From: Pseudomonas fluvialis
GTDB lineage: Bacteria > Pseudomonadota > Gammaproteobacteria > Pseudomonadales > Pseudomonadaceae
Length of the DNA: 64,000 nucleotides
Direction: 5' to 3'
NCBI RefSeq assembly: GCF_014207935.1
Contig: NZ_JACHLL010000001.1
Span: forward strand, 124,001-188,000
Shown: positions 52,786-61,841 of the stretch, one piece after another
Layout: every line of letters begins with the position of its first letter
How positions within the stretch are numbered: the stretch's first letter is position 1
The notes under the pieces: model-generated
Database searches by the model: none
What the model saw: the letters and a program-made list of their open reading frames with translations, nothing else
Told to the model about the DNA's origin: nothing
Made by a program: the position numbers and the translations under genes

Positions 52786-54242
52786 TGAGCATGCATGAAC
52801 TGACCCTGCGCCAGATCGCCAGCGGCCTGGCCAACAAGGACTTCTCCGCCACCGAGCTGACGCAAAGCCTGCTGGCACGCATCCAGGCGGTCGACCCGCA
52901 ACTGAACAGCTTCATCACCGTCACCGAAGAGCTGGCCCTGAGCCAGGCCAAAAGCGCCGACGAGCGCCGCGCCGCCGGCGAGAATGGTGCCCTGCTCGGC
53001 GCGCCGATCGCCCACAAGGACCTGTTCTGCACCCGCAACGTGCTGACCAGCTGCGCCTCCAAGATCCTCAGCGGGTTCAAAGCACCCTACGATGCCACCG
53101 TAGTCGAGAAGCTCGCCGCAGCCGGCACCGTGACCCTGGGCAAGCTGAACATGGACGAGTTCGCCATGGGCTCGGCCAACGAATCCAGCCACTTCGGCCC
53201 GGTGAAGAACCCCTGGGACCTGACCCGCGTGCCGGGCGGCTCCTCCGGCGGCTCGGCTGCCGCCGTGGCCGCACGCCTGATTCCGGCCGCCACCGGCACC
53301 GACACCGGCGGTTCGATCCGCCAGCCGGCCGCGCTGACCAACCTCACCGGCCTCAAGCCCACCTACGGCCGCGTATCCCGCTGGGGCATGATTGCCTACG
53401 CCTCCAGCCTCGACCAGGGCGGCCCGCTGGCCCGTAACGCCGAGGACTGCGCCCTGCTGCTGCAGGCCATGGCCGGTTTCGACCCCAAGGACTCGACCAG
53501 CGTCGATCAGCCGCTGGATGACTACCTGGCCGCCCTGAGCCAGCCGCTGGCCGGCCTGCGTATCGGCCTGCCCAGGGAATACTTCGGCGCCGGCCTCGAC
53601 GCGCGCATCGGCGAGAAGGTACTGGGCGTGGTCGAAGAGCTGAAAAAGCTCGGTGCCACGGTCAAGGAAATTTCCCTGCCGAACATGCAGCATGCGATTC
53701 CGGCCTATTACGTGATCGCCCCGGCCGAAGCCAGCTCCAACCTGTCGCGCTTCGACGGCGTGCGTTTCGGCTACCGCTGCGAGAACCCGGTCAACCTCGA
53801 AGACCTGTACAAGCGCTCGCGCGGCGAAGGCTTCGGCACGGAAGTGAAGCGCCGCATCATGGTCGGCACCTACGCCCTGTCCGCCGGCTACTACGACGCC
53901 TACTACATCAAGGCTCAGCAGATCCGCCGCCTAATCAAGAACGACTTCGTCGCGGCCTTCAACGAGGTCGACCTGATTATCGGGCCGACCACACCGAACC
54001 TGGCGTGGAAGATCGGTGAGAAGAATGCCGACCCGGTTTCGGCCTACCTGGAAGACATCTACACCATTACCGCCAACCTGGCAGGCATCCCGGGGCTATC
54101 CATGCCCGCCGGCTTCGTCGACGGTCTGCCGGTCGGCGTGCAACTGCTGGCGCCCTACTTCCAGGAAGCACGCCTGCTGAATGTCGCCCATCAGTACCAA
54201 CAGGTTACTGAGTGGCACACACAAGCACCGACTGGTTTCTGA
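52785..54242 (+). CDS. gatA: Asp/Glu-tRNA amidotransferase subunit A
   Basis: Amidase-signature subunit that releases ammonia from glutamine. The 485-residue protein has the Ser-cisSer-Lys triad at Lys78 (IAHKDLF), Ser153 (GGSSGGS) and Ser177 ([10 protein letters not shown]). Full length for the family. Ammonia is channelled to GatB, encoded next with an 11-base gap. Confidence 0.98.
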
Positions 54243-54253
54243 GGACGACACAC

Positions 54254-55702
54254 ATGCAATGGGAAACCGTGATCGGGCTGGAAATCCACGCCCAGCTCAG
54301 CACCCAATCGAAGATTTTCTCGGCCAGCGCCACCACCTTCGGCGCCGAGCCCAACACCCAGGCCAGCCTGGTTGACCTCGGCATGCCCGGCACCCTGCCG
54401 GTGCTCAACGCCGAGGCCGTGCGCATGGCCTGCAAGTTCGGCCTGGCGATCGACGCGCACATCGCGCCGCACAACATCTTCGCGCGAAAGAACTACTTCT
54501 ACCCGGACCTACCCAAGGGCTACCAGACCAGCCAGATGGATCACCCCATCGTCGGCAAGGGTCATCTGGACATCAGCCTGGAAGACGGCACTGTCAAGCG
54601 CATCGGCATCACCCGCGCACACCTGGAAGAAGACGCCGGCAAGAGCCTGCACGAAGACTTCCACGGCATGAGCGGCATTGACCTCAACCGTGCCGGCACG
54701 CCGCTGCTGGAGATCGTCTCCGAGCCGGATATCCGTAGCGCCAAGGAAGCGGTGGCCTACGTCAAAGCCATCCACGCCCTGGTGCGTTATTTGGGCATTT
54801 GCGACGGCAACATGGCCGAAGGTTCGCTGCGCTGCGACTGCAACGTCTCGGTACGACCAAAGGGCCAGGCCGAGTTCGGCACCCGCGCCGAGATCAAGAA
54901 CGTCAACTCGTTCCGCTTTATCGAGAAGGCGATCAACCACGAAGTGCAGCGCCAGATCGAGCTGATCGAGGACGGCGGCCAGGTGGTGCAGGAAACCCGT
55001 CTGTACGACCCGAACAAGGATCAGACGCGCTCCATGCGCAGCAAGGAAGAAGCCAACGACTACCGTTACTTCCCCTGCCCGGACCTGCTGCCGGTGGTGA
55101 TCGAGCAGAGCTTCCTCGACGAAGTGCGCGCCAGCCTTCCGGAACTGCCGGTGCAGAAGCGCGAGCGCTTCGAGGCGCAGTTCGGTCTGTCCGCCTACGA
55201 CGCCACCGTGCTGGCCGCCAGCCGCGAGATGGCCGACTACTTCGAGGCCGTCAACAGCGTATGCGGTGATGCCAAGCTGGCCGCCAACTGGGTGATGGGC
55301 GAGCTGTCCAGCCTGCTCAACAAGGACAACCTGGAAATCGACCAGTCGCCGGTATCCGCCGAACAGCTGGGCGGCATGATCCTGCGCATCAAGGACAACA
55401 CCATCAGCGGCAAGATCGCCAAGATGGTGTTCGAAGCCCTGGCCGCCGGTGAAGGCGCCACCGCTGACGAGGTGATCGAGAAGAAAGGCCTCAAGCAGGT
55501 CACCGACTCGGGCGCCATCGAAGCGATGCTGGATGAAGTGCTGGCGGCCAACGCCGAGCAGGTCGAGCAGTACCGCGCCTCTGATGAGGCCAAGCGCGGC
55601 AAGATGTTCGGCTTCTTCGTCGGCCAGGCGATGAAGGCCTCGAAAGGCAAGGCCAACCCCGGCCAGGTCAACGAGCTACTGAAGAAAAAGCTCGAGTCCT
55701 GA
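54254..55702 (+). CDS. gatB: Asp/Glu-tRNA amidotransferase subunit B
   Basis: Binds the misacylated tRNA and performs the ATP-dependent transamidation. From ATG 54254 the protein is 482 aa with the start [15 protein letters not shown], the [10 protein letters not shown] motif near residue 87 and [16 protein letters not shown] in the C-terminal YqeY-like tail. Last of gatCAB; hairpin terminator follows. The indirect amidation route suggests that this organism lacks or supplements an AsnRS, which the window cannot show. Confidence 0.98.
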   Translation: MQWETVIGLEIHAQLSTQSKIFSASATTFGAEPNTQASLVDLGMPGTLPVLNAEAVRMACKFGLAIDAHIAPHNIFARKNYFYPDLPKGYQTSQMDHPIVGKGHLDISLEDGTVKRIGITRAHLEEDAGKSLHEDFHGMSGIDLNRAGTPLLEIVSEPDIRSAKEAVAYVKAIHALVRYLGICDGNMAEGSLRCDCNVSVRPKGQAEFGTRAEIKNVNSFRFIEKAINHEVQRQIELIEDGGQVVQETRLYDPNKDQTRSMRSKEEANDYRYFPCPDLLPVVIEQSFLDEVRASLPELPVQKRERFEAQFGLSAYDATVLAASREMADYFEAVNSVCGDAKLAANWVMGELSSLLNKDNLEIDQSPVSAEQLGGMILRIKDNTISGKIAKMVFEALAAGEGATADEVIEKKGLKQVTDSGAIEAMLDEVLAANAEQVEQYRASDEAKRGKMFGFFVGQAMKASKGKANPGQVNELLKKKLES

Positions 55703-55711
55703 GCCTGAATC

Positions 55712-55733
55712 AACGCCGGGCTCGCCCGGCGTT
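55712..55733 (+). terminator. gatCAB terminator
   Basis: Perfect 10-base arms AACGCCGGGC and GCCCGGCGTT, followed by TTCTTCTCT; starts 10 bases after the gatB stop. The U-run is interrupted. Confidence 0.75.
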
Positions 55734-55756
55734 CTTCTCTCTGGAGAACCTGCCCG

Positions 55757-56257
55757 ATGCCGACTCGCAGCCCGCTCACCCGAGACAATACCCGCCACCG
55801 AATGACATCCGGGCTACGGCAAGGCGCGCTGGCGGCTCTGCTGGCGGTACTGGCGGGCTGCGTCACCCAACCACCGGCCAGCCCGCCACCGACCAAGCCC
55901 ATTCAGGCATCCCGCCCCGTGGTGAAGGCGCCGCCGCCCGCGACGCCCAAGCCACACCTGCGAATCATCGGCCAGGGCAAGGCTTCCTATTACGCCTCGC
56001 GCCTGCACGGCCGACGCACCGCCAGCGGCGAACGCCTGAACAACACCGACCTGACCGGAGCCCACCGCGAGCTCCCCTTCGGCAGCCGAGTGCGGGTGAC
56101 CAACCTGGCCAACCAGCGCTCGGTGGTGGTACGTATCAACGACCGCGGCCCTCATGGCGGCGGGCGCATCATCGACGTCTCGCGCAAGGCGGCCGAGCAG
56201 CTGGGCATGCTGCGCAGCGGCACCGCAAGAGTCCAACTGACCCTGGAGCAACCATGA
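55757..56257 (+). CDS. RlpA-like double-psi beta-barrel lipoprotein
   Basis: The 166-residue product has a lipoprotein signal with lipobox L-A-G-C (residues 32-35), a proline-rich linker (about 38-65) and a DPBB domain (about 72-160) with GKASYYASRLHGRRTASGE and VVRINDRGPH. RlpA proteins are lytic transglycosylases acting on denuded glycan at the septum; the Asp and His regions of that site are present here. It lacks the C-terminal SPOR domain of full RlpA, so it may not be recruited to the septum in the same way. A second start, ATG 55802, would give a normal-length signal. Confidence 0.85.
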   Translation: MPTRSPLTRDNTRHRMTSGLRQGALAALLAVLAGCVTQPPASPPPTKPIQASRPVVKAPPPATPKPHLRIIGQGKASYYASRLHGRRTASGERLNNTDLTGAHRELPFGSRVRVTNLANQRSVVVRINDRGPHGGGRIIDVSRKAAEQLGMLRSGTARVQLTLEQP

Positions 56258-56634
56258 GCACAAACAGCAAGCGTGGCGAACAAGTTCGCCGCCAGGTAAT
56301 GGGCGATGCCTTCGTCGACCGCGCCCTGAACAACGCCACCGAATTCACCCAGCCACTGCAGGACTTCGTCAACGAGCATGCCTGGGGCGGGGTCTGGACC
56401 CGCGAAGGCCTGGATCGCAAGACCCGCAGCCTGATCACCCTGTCGGCACTGACCGCACTCAAATGCCCGCAGGAGCTCAAGGGGCATGTACGCGGCGCCC
56501 TGAACAACGGCTGCAGCGTGGAGGAAATCCGCGAAACGCTGCTGCACTGCGCGGTCTATGCCGGCGTGCCGGCCGCCATCGACGCCTTTCGCGCCGCCCA
56601 GGAAGTCATCGACGAACACCGGCAGAACAACTGA
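56254..56634 (+). CDS. Carboxymuconolactone decarboxylase family protein (PcaC-like)
   Basis: The 126-residue protein is a single CMD/AhpD-like helical domain. It resembles gamma-carboxymuconolactone decarboxylase in length and in the core RSLITLSALTALKCPQELKGH and LLHCAVYAGVPAAIDAF. No other protocatechuate genes are nearby, so a role in beta-ketoadipate catabolism is not supported by context, and it lacks the CxxC pair of AhpD peroxidases. Four-base overlap with the RlpA-like gene suggests co-translation, an odd pairing. Confidence 0.8.
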   Translation: MSTNSKRGEQVRRQVMGDAFVDRALNNATEFTQPLQDFVNEHAWGGVWTREGLDRKTRSLITLSALTALKCPQELKGHVRGALNNGCSVEEIRETLLHCAVYAGVPAAIDAFRAAQEVIDEHRQNN

Positions 56635-56721
56635 GCAGCGACTCCCGGAGCCACCTAAACGGTGAAAATGCGGGGCGAATGCCAAACCCGCACCCGTGAC
56701 CGCCACCCTGAGAATGCGCGC

Positions 56722-57573
56722 ATGAAATGCCTGATCAACCTCTTGATTGCCCTGAGTACCGGCCTGGCAAGCACGGTGCGAGCAGACAGCATCATCTGGC
56801 TGAATTCGGAATTTCCGCCCATGGCCATGAGCCAGGGGCCCCAGGCTCATCAGGGCTATATCAATGCGCTGGCCAGCTTCCTCGGGGAGGCCCTGCCGCA
56901 GCATCAGTTCGATGAACAGGTCGTGCCCTGGCAGCGAGCCATGCACATGGCCGAAAAAGGCGGGCCCTACTGCCTGTTGGCCGCATTCCAGACGCCGGAA
57001 CGAGAGGCTTACCTGCGCTTCAGCAAGCCATATGGCCATGTGTTCCCGCTCGGTCTGGTCGCACGCCGCGCGCAACGCGAGGCCTTTGCCAGCTACCTCA
57101 ACGCCAATGGGCAGATCCAGCTGGCGCGCCTGCTGCAGGATGAGCATCTGCGCCCCGGCATTGCCAGTCAGCGCAGCTACGGCAGCCTGATCGACAACCT
57201 GCTGAAAAGCGCCAGCGATTCGCAGGGCGCACCCATTTCGCAGATCCACCAGAGCGAGTCCACCAGTGGGCTGTTCAGCATGCTCGACCACCAGCGGATC
57301 GACTACACCTTCAGCTATCCCGGCGAACTGGTTTATTTCGCGTCACGCCATCAGGACCTGCAGTTCTACCTGATCGAAGGCAACGACCGCCTGCTCCCCG
57401 GACGCCTGAGTTGCACGCGCAGCCCGCAAACCGATCAGGCCTTTGCGGACCTCACCGGCATTCTCGAAACAAACAGGCATCAGGACGTACTGCGCAGCAG
57501 CTATGAGCGCTGGTTGCCCGACGACCTGATCGCCCCCTACCAGCGCATGCTCAAGGAACTCCCTCGCGAGTGA
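56722..57573 (+). CDS. Periplasmic solute-binding-like protein, function unknown
   Basis: The 283-residue precursor has a Sec signal (cleavage near residue 22, VRA-DS) and a bacterial extracellular solute-binding protein family 3-like fold. The segment VVPWQRAMHMAEKGGPYCLLAAFQTPEREAYLRFSKPYG (written here in parts: VVPWQRAMHM near 74, KGGPYC near 86, then RFSKPYG near 109) marks a Pseudomonas subfamily of orphan binding-like proteins. No transporter genes are adjacent. It may act as a sensor or enzyme-like periplasmic domain; unknown. Converges on roxR with a 10-base gap. Confidence 0.72.
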   Translation: MKCLINLLIALSTGLASTVRADSIIWLNSEFPPMAMSQGPQAHQGYINALASFLGEALPQHQFDEQVVPWQRAMHMAEKGGPYCLLAAFQTPEREAYLRFSKPYGHVFPLGLVARRAQREAFASYLNANGQIQLARLLQDEHLRPGIASQRSYGSLIDNLLKSASDSQGAPISQIHQSESTSGLFSMLDHQRIDYTFSYPGELVYFASRHQDLQFYLIEGNDRLLPGRLSCTRSPQTDQAFADLTGILETNRHQDVLRSSYERWLPDDLIAPYQRMLKELPRE

Positions 57574-57583
57574 GACGCCGCGC

Positions 57584-58144
57584 TTAGCGCCGTACCGGGC
57601 GCTTCTGCAATTTGCGCTGCAGGGTGCGCCGATGCATGCCCAAGGCGCGAGCGGTAGCGGAGATGTTGCCATCGTGCTCGGCCAGCACGCGCTGGATGTG
57701 CTCCCACTGCAGGCGGTCCACCGACATCGGGTTTTCCGGAACCAGACTGTCCAGATCGGCGTGTTCGGAGAGCAGCGCAGTGAGTACGTCATCGGCATCG
57801 GCCGGCTTGCACAGGTAGTTGCAGGCACCACGCTTGATCGCCTCCACTGCGGTGGCGATGCTCGAATAGCCGGTGAGGATCACCACACGCATCTCGGCGT
57901 CCAGCTCCAGCAGCTTGGGCAGCAGCACCAGGCCGGAGTCGCCCTCCATTTTCAGGTCGAGCACGGCGTAATCCGGCAGATCGGCCTTGGCGATTGCCAG
58001 GCCCTCTTCGGCCGAGTTGGCCACGCTGACGCGCAGACCGCGGCGGTCCATGGCCCGCGCCATGACCCGGGTGAAGGTCGGGTCATCATCCACCAGCAGC
58101 AGATGGGGCTGTTCTTCACCTTCGAGCAGATGCTCTTCGCTCAT
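57584..58144 (-). CDS. roxR: Redox response regulator RoxR (RegA/PrrA/ActR family)
   Basis: Partner of RoxS. The 186-residue protein has a receiver domain (about residues 12-125) with the acidic pocket Asp19-Asp21 (VDDD) and phosphoacceptor Asp63 in VLDLKMEGD, and a Fis-type helix-turn-helix at the C-terminus (NISATARALGMHRRTLQRKL). In Pseudomonas RoxR controls respiratory oxidases, including the cyanide-insensitive one, and cyanide or redox responses. A candidate site lies upstream of petABC at 10826-10840. Confidence 0.94.
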   Translation of the reverse strand: MSEEHLLEGEEQPHLLLVDDDPTFTRVMARAMDRRGLRVSVANSAEEGLAIAKADLPDYAVLDLKMEGDSGLVLLPKLLELDAEMRVVILTGYSSIATAVEAIKRGACNYLCKPADADDVLTALLSEHADLDSLVPENPMSVDRLQWEHIQRVLAEHDGNISATARALGMHRRTLQRKLQKRPVRR

Positions 58145-58167
58145 GCTGATTCCTCTCTGTGCGTCCG

Positions 58168-59436
58168 TCAGGATAGCCCGAACGAACGCGGCAACTTCAA
58201 TTCGGTGAGGGTCCCGCCCTCTTCATGGTTATACAGTTTCACCGTTCCGCCGGCGCGCGTCACGCTGGCCTGACTGAGAAACAGGCCGAGACCGAAGCCC
58301 TTGCCTTTGGTGGTGAAGAACGGCCTGCCCAACTGCTCGGCGATGGCCAGCGGCACGCCGGCGCCCTTGTCGCGAATGCCCAGCACCACCCACTGATGAT
58401 CCCAGTTGAGCTGGATGTCCAGCTTGTCCGGGCAGGCATCGGCGGCATTGTTGAGCAGGTTGAGCAGCGCCTGGGTCAGGTCGGCCGGCGGCATCAGCCG
58501 CGGCGCCGCGCCCACGCCGAGGCACTGGTAGCGGTAGGTCGCCTCCGGGCGCATCAGGTGCCAGCGGTTGAGGGTCGACTCCAGCCACTGCACGGCCGTC
58601 TGCTCGACCACCGCCTGACGGCGGTCGGCCTCGGCGGCACGCACCAGTTGCTGCAGGGTGTCCTTGCACAGCTTGACCTGTTCCTGCAGCAGGGCCAGAT
58701 CGTCCTGCAACGCCGGCTCATGGCGATGTTCCTGACGCAGCTCCTTGAGCAGCACGCTCATGGTCGCCAGCGGCGTACCCAGCTCATGGGCGGCGCCGGC
58801 CGCCTGGGTGGCCACGGCCAGCAGCTGCTGGTCACGCATGTGCTCCTCGCGCCGCTCGGCCTGCAACTGGTCCTGACGACGCAGGGCACCGGCCATCTTG
58901 ACCACGAAGAAAGTGATGAAGGCCGCCGACAGGGCAAAGTTCAGCCACATGCCGAACAGGTGCAGGCTGATCATCAGCGCCTCATGTTCGACGCCCTGCA
59001 GGTGCAGCGGGTGATACCAGATCAGCAGAGCGGTATAGCCCGACAGCGCCAGACCGCTGAGCACCATGGAGTAGATCCACGGCAGGGTAGCGGCGGCGAT
59101 GGTCAGCGGCACCAGGTAATAGGACACAAACGGGTTGGTCGAACCGCCACAAAAATACAGCAGCACGCTGTGAATGATCAGGTCGCCGGCCAGCTGTACG
59201 GCATATTCCTGCTCGGTCACCGGCCATGGCCCGCGCAGACGCAAGGCGGTGAGCAGGCACAGACTCGCCGAGAAACCCAGGGTGATACCGATCGGCAACC
59301 AGGCCAGCGGCAGCAGGTCGGACAGCCAGGCGAAGCCGACCGAGCCGGCCTGGGCGGCCAGCACCAGGATGCGGATCAGGGTCAGGCGCCAGAGATTCTG
59401 GCGACTGGCGGATAGCAGCTGAACGGGTGTGTACAT
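58168..59436 (-). CDS. roxS: Redox sensor histidine kinase RoxS (RegB/PrrB family)
   Basis: Membrane kinase that senses the state of the respiratory chain. From ATG 59436 it is 422 aa with six membrane helices (residues 19-180). The quinone-binding motif GGSTNPF is at 97-103, the H-box AAHELGTP places the phosphorylated His217, and Cys257 in VKLCKDTL aligns with the redox-active cysteine of RegB. ATP-binding motifs NLLNNAADA, DKGAGVP and GFGLGLFLS follow. Twenty-three bases upstream of roxR. Confidence 0.95.
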   Translation of the reverse strand: MYTPVQLLSASRQNLWRLTLIRILVLAAQAGSVGFAWLSDLLPLAWLPIGITLGFSASLCLLTALRLRGPWPVTEQEYAVQLAGDLIIHSVLLYFCGGSTNPFVSYYLVPLTIAAATLPWIYSMVLSGLALSGYTALLIWYHPLHLQGVEHEALMISLHLFGMWLNFALSAAFITFFVVKMAGALRRQDQLQAERREEHMRDQQLLAVATQAAGAAHELGTPLATMSVLLKELRQEHRHEPALQDDLALLQEQVKLCKDTLQQLVRAAEADRRQAVVEQTAVQWLESTLNRWHLMRPEATYRYQCLGVGAAPRLMPPADLTQALLNLLNNAADACPDKLDIQLNWDHQWVVLGIRDKGAGVPLAIAEQLGRPFFTTKGKGFGLGLFLSQASVTRAGGTVKLYNHEEGGTLTELKLPRSFGLS

Positions 59437-59459
59437 GGCATCTCCGGTAAGTGGCGGCG

Positions 59460-59465
59460 AGTATA
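59460..59465 (-). promoter_or_regulatory. -10 element of roxSR
   Basis: TATACT on the minus strand, 23 bases before the roxS ATG. The best -35-like TTGCCT is only 14 bases away, so activation or another arrangement is likely. Confidence 0.45.
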
Positions 59466-59480
59466 ACCAAGGCACCGGAA

Positions 59481-59512
59481 GGCAACCGTTGCCCTGCGGC
59501 AACAAACCGCAG
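59481..59512. promoter_or_regulatory. Nested inverted repeats upstream of roxS
   Basis: Three overlapping perfect repeats: GGCAAC-C-GTTGCC (59481-59493), GTTGCC-N4-GGCAAC (59488-59503) and CTGCGG-N7-CCGCAG (59494-59512). They sit directly upstream of the predicted -10, suitable for a regulator or autoregulation. Confidence 0.5.
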
Positions 59513-59720
59513 GCTGAACCATGACAATTTTCCCGGATCTGCTAACTGGCCGTTGAGAACGCTGGCGATGGCAACGCACGACTGCCTGGATGCAGGAGGG
59601 AGGGCGACGCTGGAAGCCAAAAAGCCGAGTTAATTTTCAACGTCCGGTTAACCCGTTAGCCGCAAGTGCAACGTCTACCCTGATGACAACCGCTTGCGGC
59701 CCATTCGCCAAGGAGTTTGC

Positions 59721-60425
59721 ATGACCCCGTCCATCCGTCTCGCCCCCCTGCTGCTGCCCGTCGCCCTGCTGGCCGGCGCGGCCCAGGCCGACACCCTGCA
59801 CTACAACCAGATCAGCCTGCGCGCCGAAGTGAGCCAGGAGGTGGCCCACGACCTGATGCAGGTCACCCTCTACAGCGAAGCCCAGGATAACGATCCGGCC
59901 AAGCTGGCCGCCGGCATCACCGAGAGCCTCAACCAGGCCATTGCCCGCGCCCGGCAGAGCAAGGGCGTACAGGTCAGCCTGGGCAGCCGCCACAGCTACC
60001 CGGTGTACAGCGACAACGGCCAGCGCATCAGTGCCTGGCGCGAACGTGCCGAGCTACGCCTGGAAAGCGCCAAATTTGCCGAACTGTCCGAGCTGACCGG
60101 CGAACTGCTGCAGCAACTGAAAATGGGCGGCATGAGCTTCAGCATCGCCGACGGTACGCGCCAGGACAGCGAAGACGCCCTGATCAAAAACGCGGTGGAA
60201 GCCTTCAAGGCCCGCGCGCAACTGACCAGCGAGGCACTCGGCGGCAGCGGCTACAAGCTGATCAGCCTGAACTTCACCAGTGGCTTCCAGCCACCGATGC
60301 CGGTGCGCATGGCGGCAATGAAGAGCATGGCCATGAGCGACGCAGCACCGGCCCCGGAAATCGAAGCGGGCAGCAGCAAGGTGACGCTCAGCGCCGATGG
60401 GGTAATCGAGGTACAGATGCCCTGA
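59721..60425 (+). CDS. SIMPL-domain (DUF541) periplasmic protein
   Basis: The 234-residue precursor has a Sec signal ending AAQA (residue 23) and a SIMPL domain, the beta-alpha fold of the E. coli YggE family linked to oxidative stress protection by unknown means. Visible pattern: HYNQISLRAEVSQEVAHDLMQ near the start, EDALIKNAVEAFKARAQLTSEALG near residue 160, typical of the family helix. Start ATG 59721 with AAGGAG upstream. Its TGA stop is at the left edge of the palindromic element (60427-60564). Confidence 0.88.
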   Translation: MTPSIRLAPLLLPVALLAGAAQADTLHYNQISLRAEVSQEVAHDLMQVTLYSEAQDNDPAKLAAGITESLNQAIARARQSKGVQVSLGSRHSYPVYSDNGQRISAWRERAELRLESAKFAELSELTGELLQQLKMGGMSFSIADGTRQDSEDALIKNAVEAFKARAQLTSEALGGSGYKLISLNFTSGFQPPMPVRMAAMKSMAMSDAAPAPEIEAGSSKVTLSADGVIEVQMP

Positions 60426-60426
60426 G

Positions 60427-60564
60427 AACCTATTCAAAGTCTGCTGCGCGTCGGAAAAACTGCGTTGAAAGTGGCTTCGGAATGCTCATTTACCACTCGT
60501 AAACTCCGCTTCCTCAGCCACTTTCGCCTTGTTTTTCTCTAGCTCGCGAGACTTTGAACAGGTT
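60427..60564. mobile_element. Palindromic MITE-like repeat with terminal inverted repeats and a flanking CTGAG direct repeat
   Basis: 138 bases between two converging genes. Terminal inverted repeats of 16 bases match at 15 (AACCTATTCAAAGTCT at the left, AGACTTTGAACAGGTT at the right). The inner arms share blocks GAAAAAC, GAAAGTGGCT, GGAA and TTTAC in mirrored order, so the whole unit is one imperfect palindrome. Five-base direct repeats CTGAG (60422-60426 and 60565-60569) flank it. There is no open reading frame for a transposase. Copy number elsewhere in the genome is unknown. Confidence 0.7.
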
Positions 60565-60581
60565 CTGAGTTCAACAGGCGG

Positions 60582-61763
60582 CTAGCGCAGCCGGTCGACT
60601 GGCACGGCCTGACCGGCCGCGACGCGGGTGATGAACACCGCGTCCGAGCCCTGATGATTGCTCGGCGAAAAGGCGACCGGAAAGCCGGCCAGGTCGATCT
60701 GCAGAAAGGCCAGGGCCTGCACCAAGGAGGCCCGGGTCGGCTGCGGCCCGGCCTCACGCAGGGCGGCGACAAACACCGCCGCATCGATGTAACCCTCCAG
60801 CGAGGCGTAACCGATATCGGCCGCTGCTACATCGGCCTGATACTGGCGGATCAGCGCCGAAGTGCGGTCCTGCGGGGACGGCACCACCTGGCTGATATGC
60901 ACACCGTCGCCAGCCAACCCGGCCTCGGTGATGAAGTTGTCGGTACCGACAAAGGACACCGTGAAAAAGCGTGCATCCAGGCCACTGACCCGCGCCTGGC
61001 GAATCGCCGCGGCCAGCTGCTTGTAAGTGCCAACAAAGAAGATCGCCTCTGGCTGGCTGCGCTTCAGCTCGGCCACCGCGGCCGCCACATCAAGCGAATT
61101 GCGCTGTACCCGCGCTTCGCCGTGAATTTTCAGTTCGCGTCGGTGCAGAGCACCGGCCAGGCCACTCTTGACCGTCTCGCCGAAAGAGTCGTCCTGCATC
61201 AGCAGCGCGACCTTGCTCAGACCGAGGTCGCGCGTCATGCGCTCGACCATCGCCTCGGTTTCGTCGAAGTAGGAGGCGCGCACATTGAACACCCAGGGGT
61301 GCACCGGCTTGCGCAACACCTCGGCCCCCGTGAAGGGGAACAGGTAAGGCACCTCGGCCTGCAGGGCAATCGGCATGGCGGCCCGCGAGGTCGGCGTACC
61401 GACATAGCCAAACAAAGCAAACACCGCGCCGGAGGTAATCAGCTGGCGGGTCTGCTCGGCGGTACGGGCCGGCTCGTAGCTGTCATCACGCAGCAGCAGG
61501 CTGACCCTGCGCCCATGCACGCCACCGGCGGAATTGACCCGGGCGAAGTACGCCAGGGCGCCAGCATGCAGCCCCTTCCCCAGGCCGGCGGCCGGCCCGC
61601 TCTGGGCGTTGACCATTCCCAGGCGCACCTCGTCGTCACTCACGCCATCCTCGGCCCTGAGCCCGCCGACAACCAGCGCGCTCAGCAGAGCAGCCGCCAG
61701 CCAGCGACCGACGGCCAGGCCTGGACGGTGACGCGGGAGGGTATGGCGAAACACTGACAACAT
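60582..61763 (-). CDS. Periplasmic amino-acid-type solute-binding protein (LivJ-like)
   Basis: The 393-residue precursor is a type I periplasmic binding protein (Periplasmic_binding 6, leucine/amide group) with a signal peptide of about 37 residues and core blocks VRLGMVNAQSGPAAGLG, GAVFALFGYVGTPTSRAAM and SKVALLMQDDSFGETV. No ABC permease genes are in view. It follows pxpABC with a 78-base gap, so it may deliver 5-oxoproline or related compounds, or be a receptor only; that is inference from position. Confidence 0.8.
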   Translation of the reverse strand: MLSVFRHTLPRHRPGLAVGRWLAAALLSALVVGGLRAEDGVSDDEVRLGMVNAQSGPAAGLGKGLHAGALAYFARVNSAGGVHGRRVSLLLRDDSYEPARTAEQTRQLITSGAVFALFGYVGTPTSRAAMPIALQAEVPYLFPFTGAEVLRKPVHPWVFNVRASYFDETEAMVERMTRDLGLSKVALLMQDDSFGETVKSGLAGALHRRELKIHGEARVQRNSLDVAAAVAELKRSQPEAIFFVGTYKQLAAAIRQARVSGLDARFFTVSFVGTDNFITEAGLAGDGVHISQVVPSPQDRTSALIRQYQADVAAADIGYASLEGYIDAAVFVAALREAGPQPTRASLVQALAFLQIDLAGFPVAFSPSNHQGSDAVFITRVAAGQAVPVDRLR

Positions 61764-61841
61764 GCAGCTCTCTCAGGTAGTTGTTGGGCAACCGGTATGC
61801 AGTCTGGCTGAAACCTCGCGCTTGTGCACGAATCACCCCGC

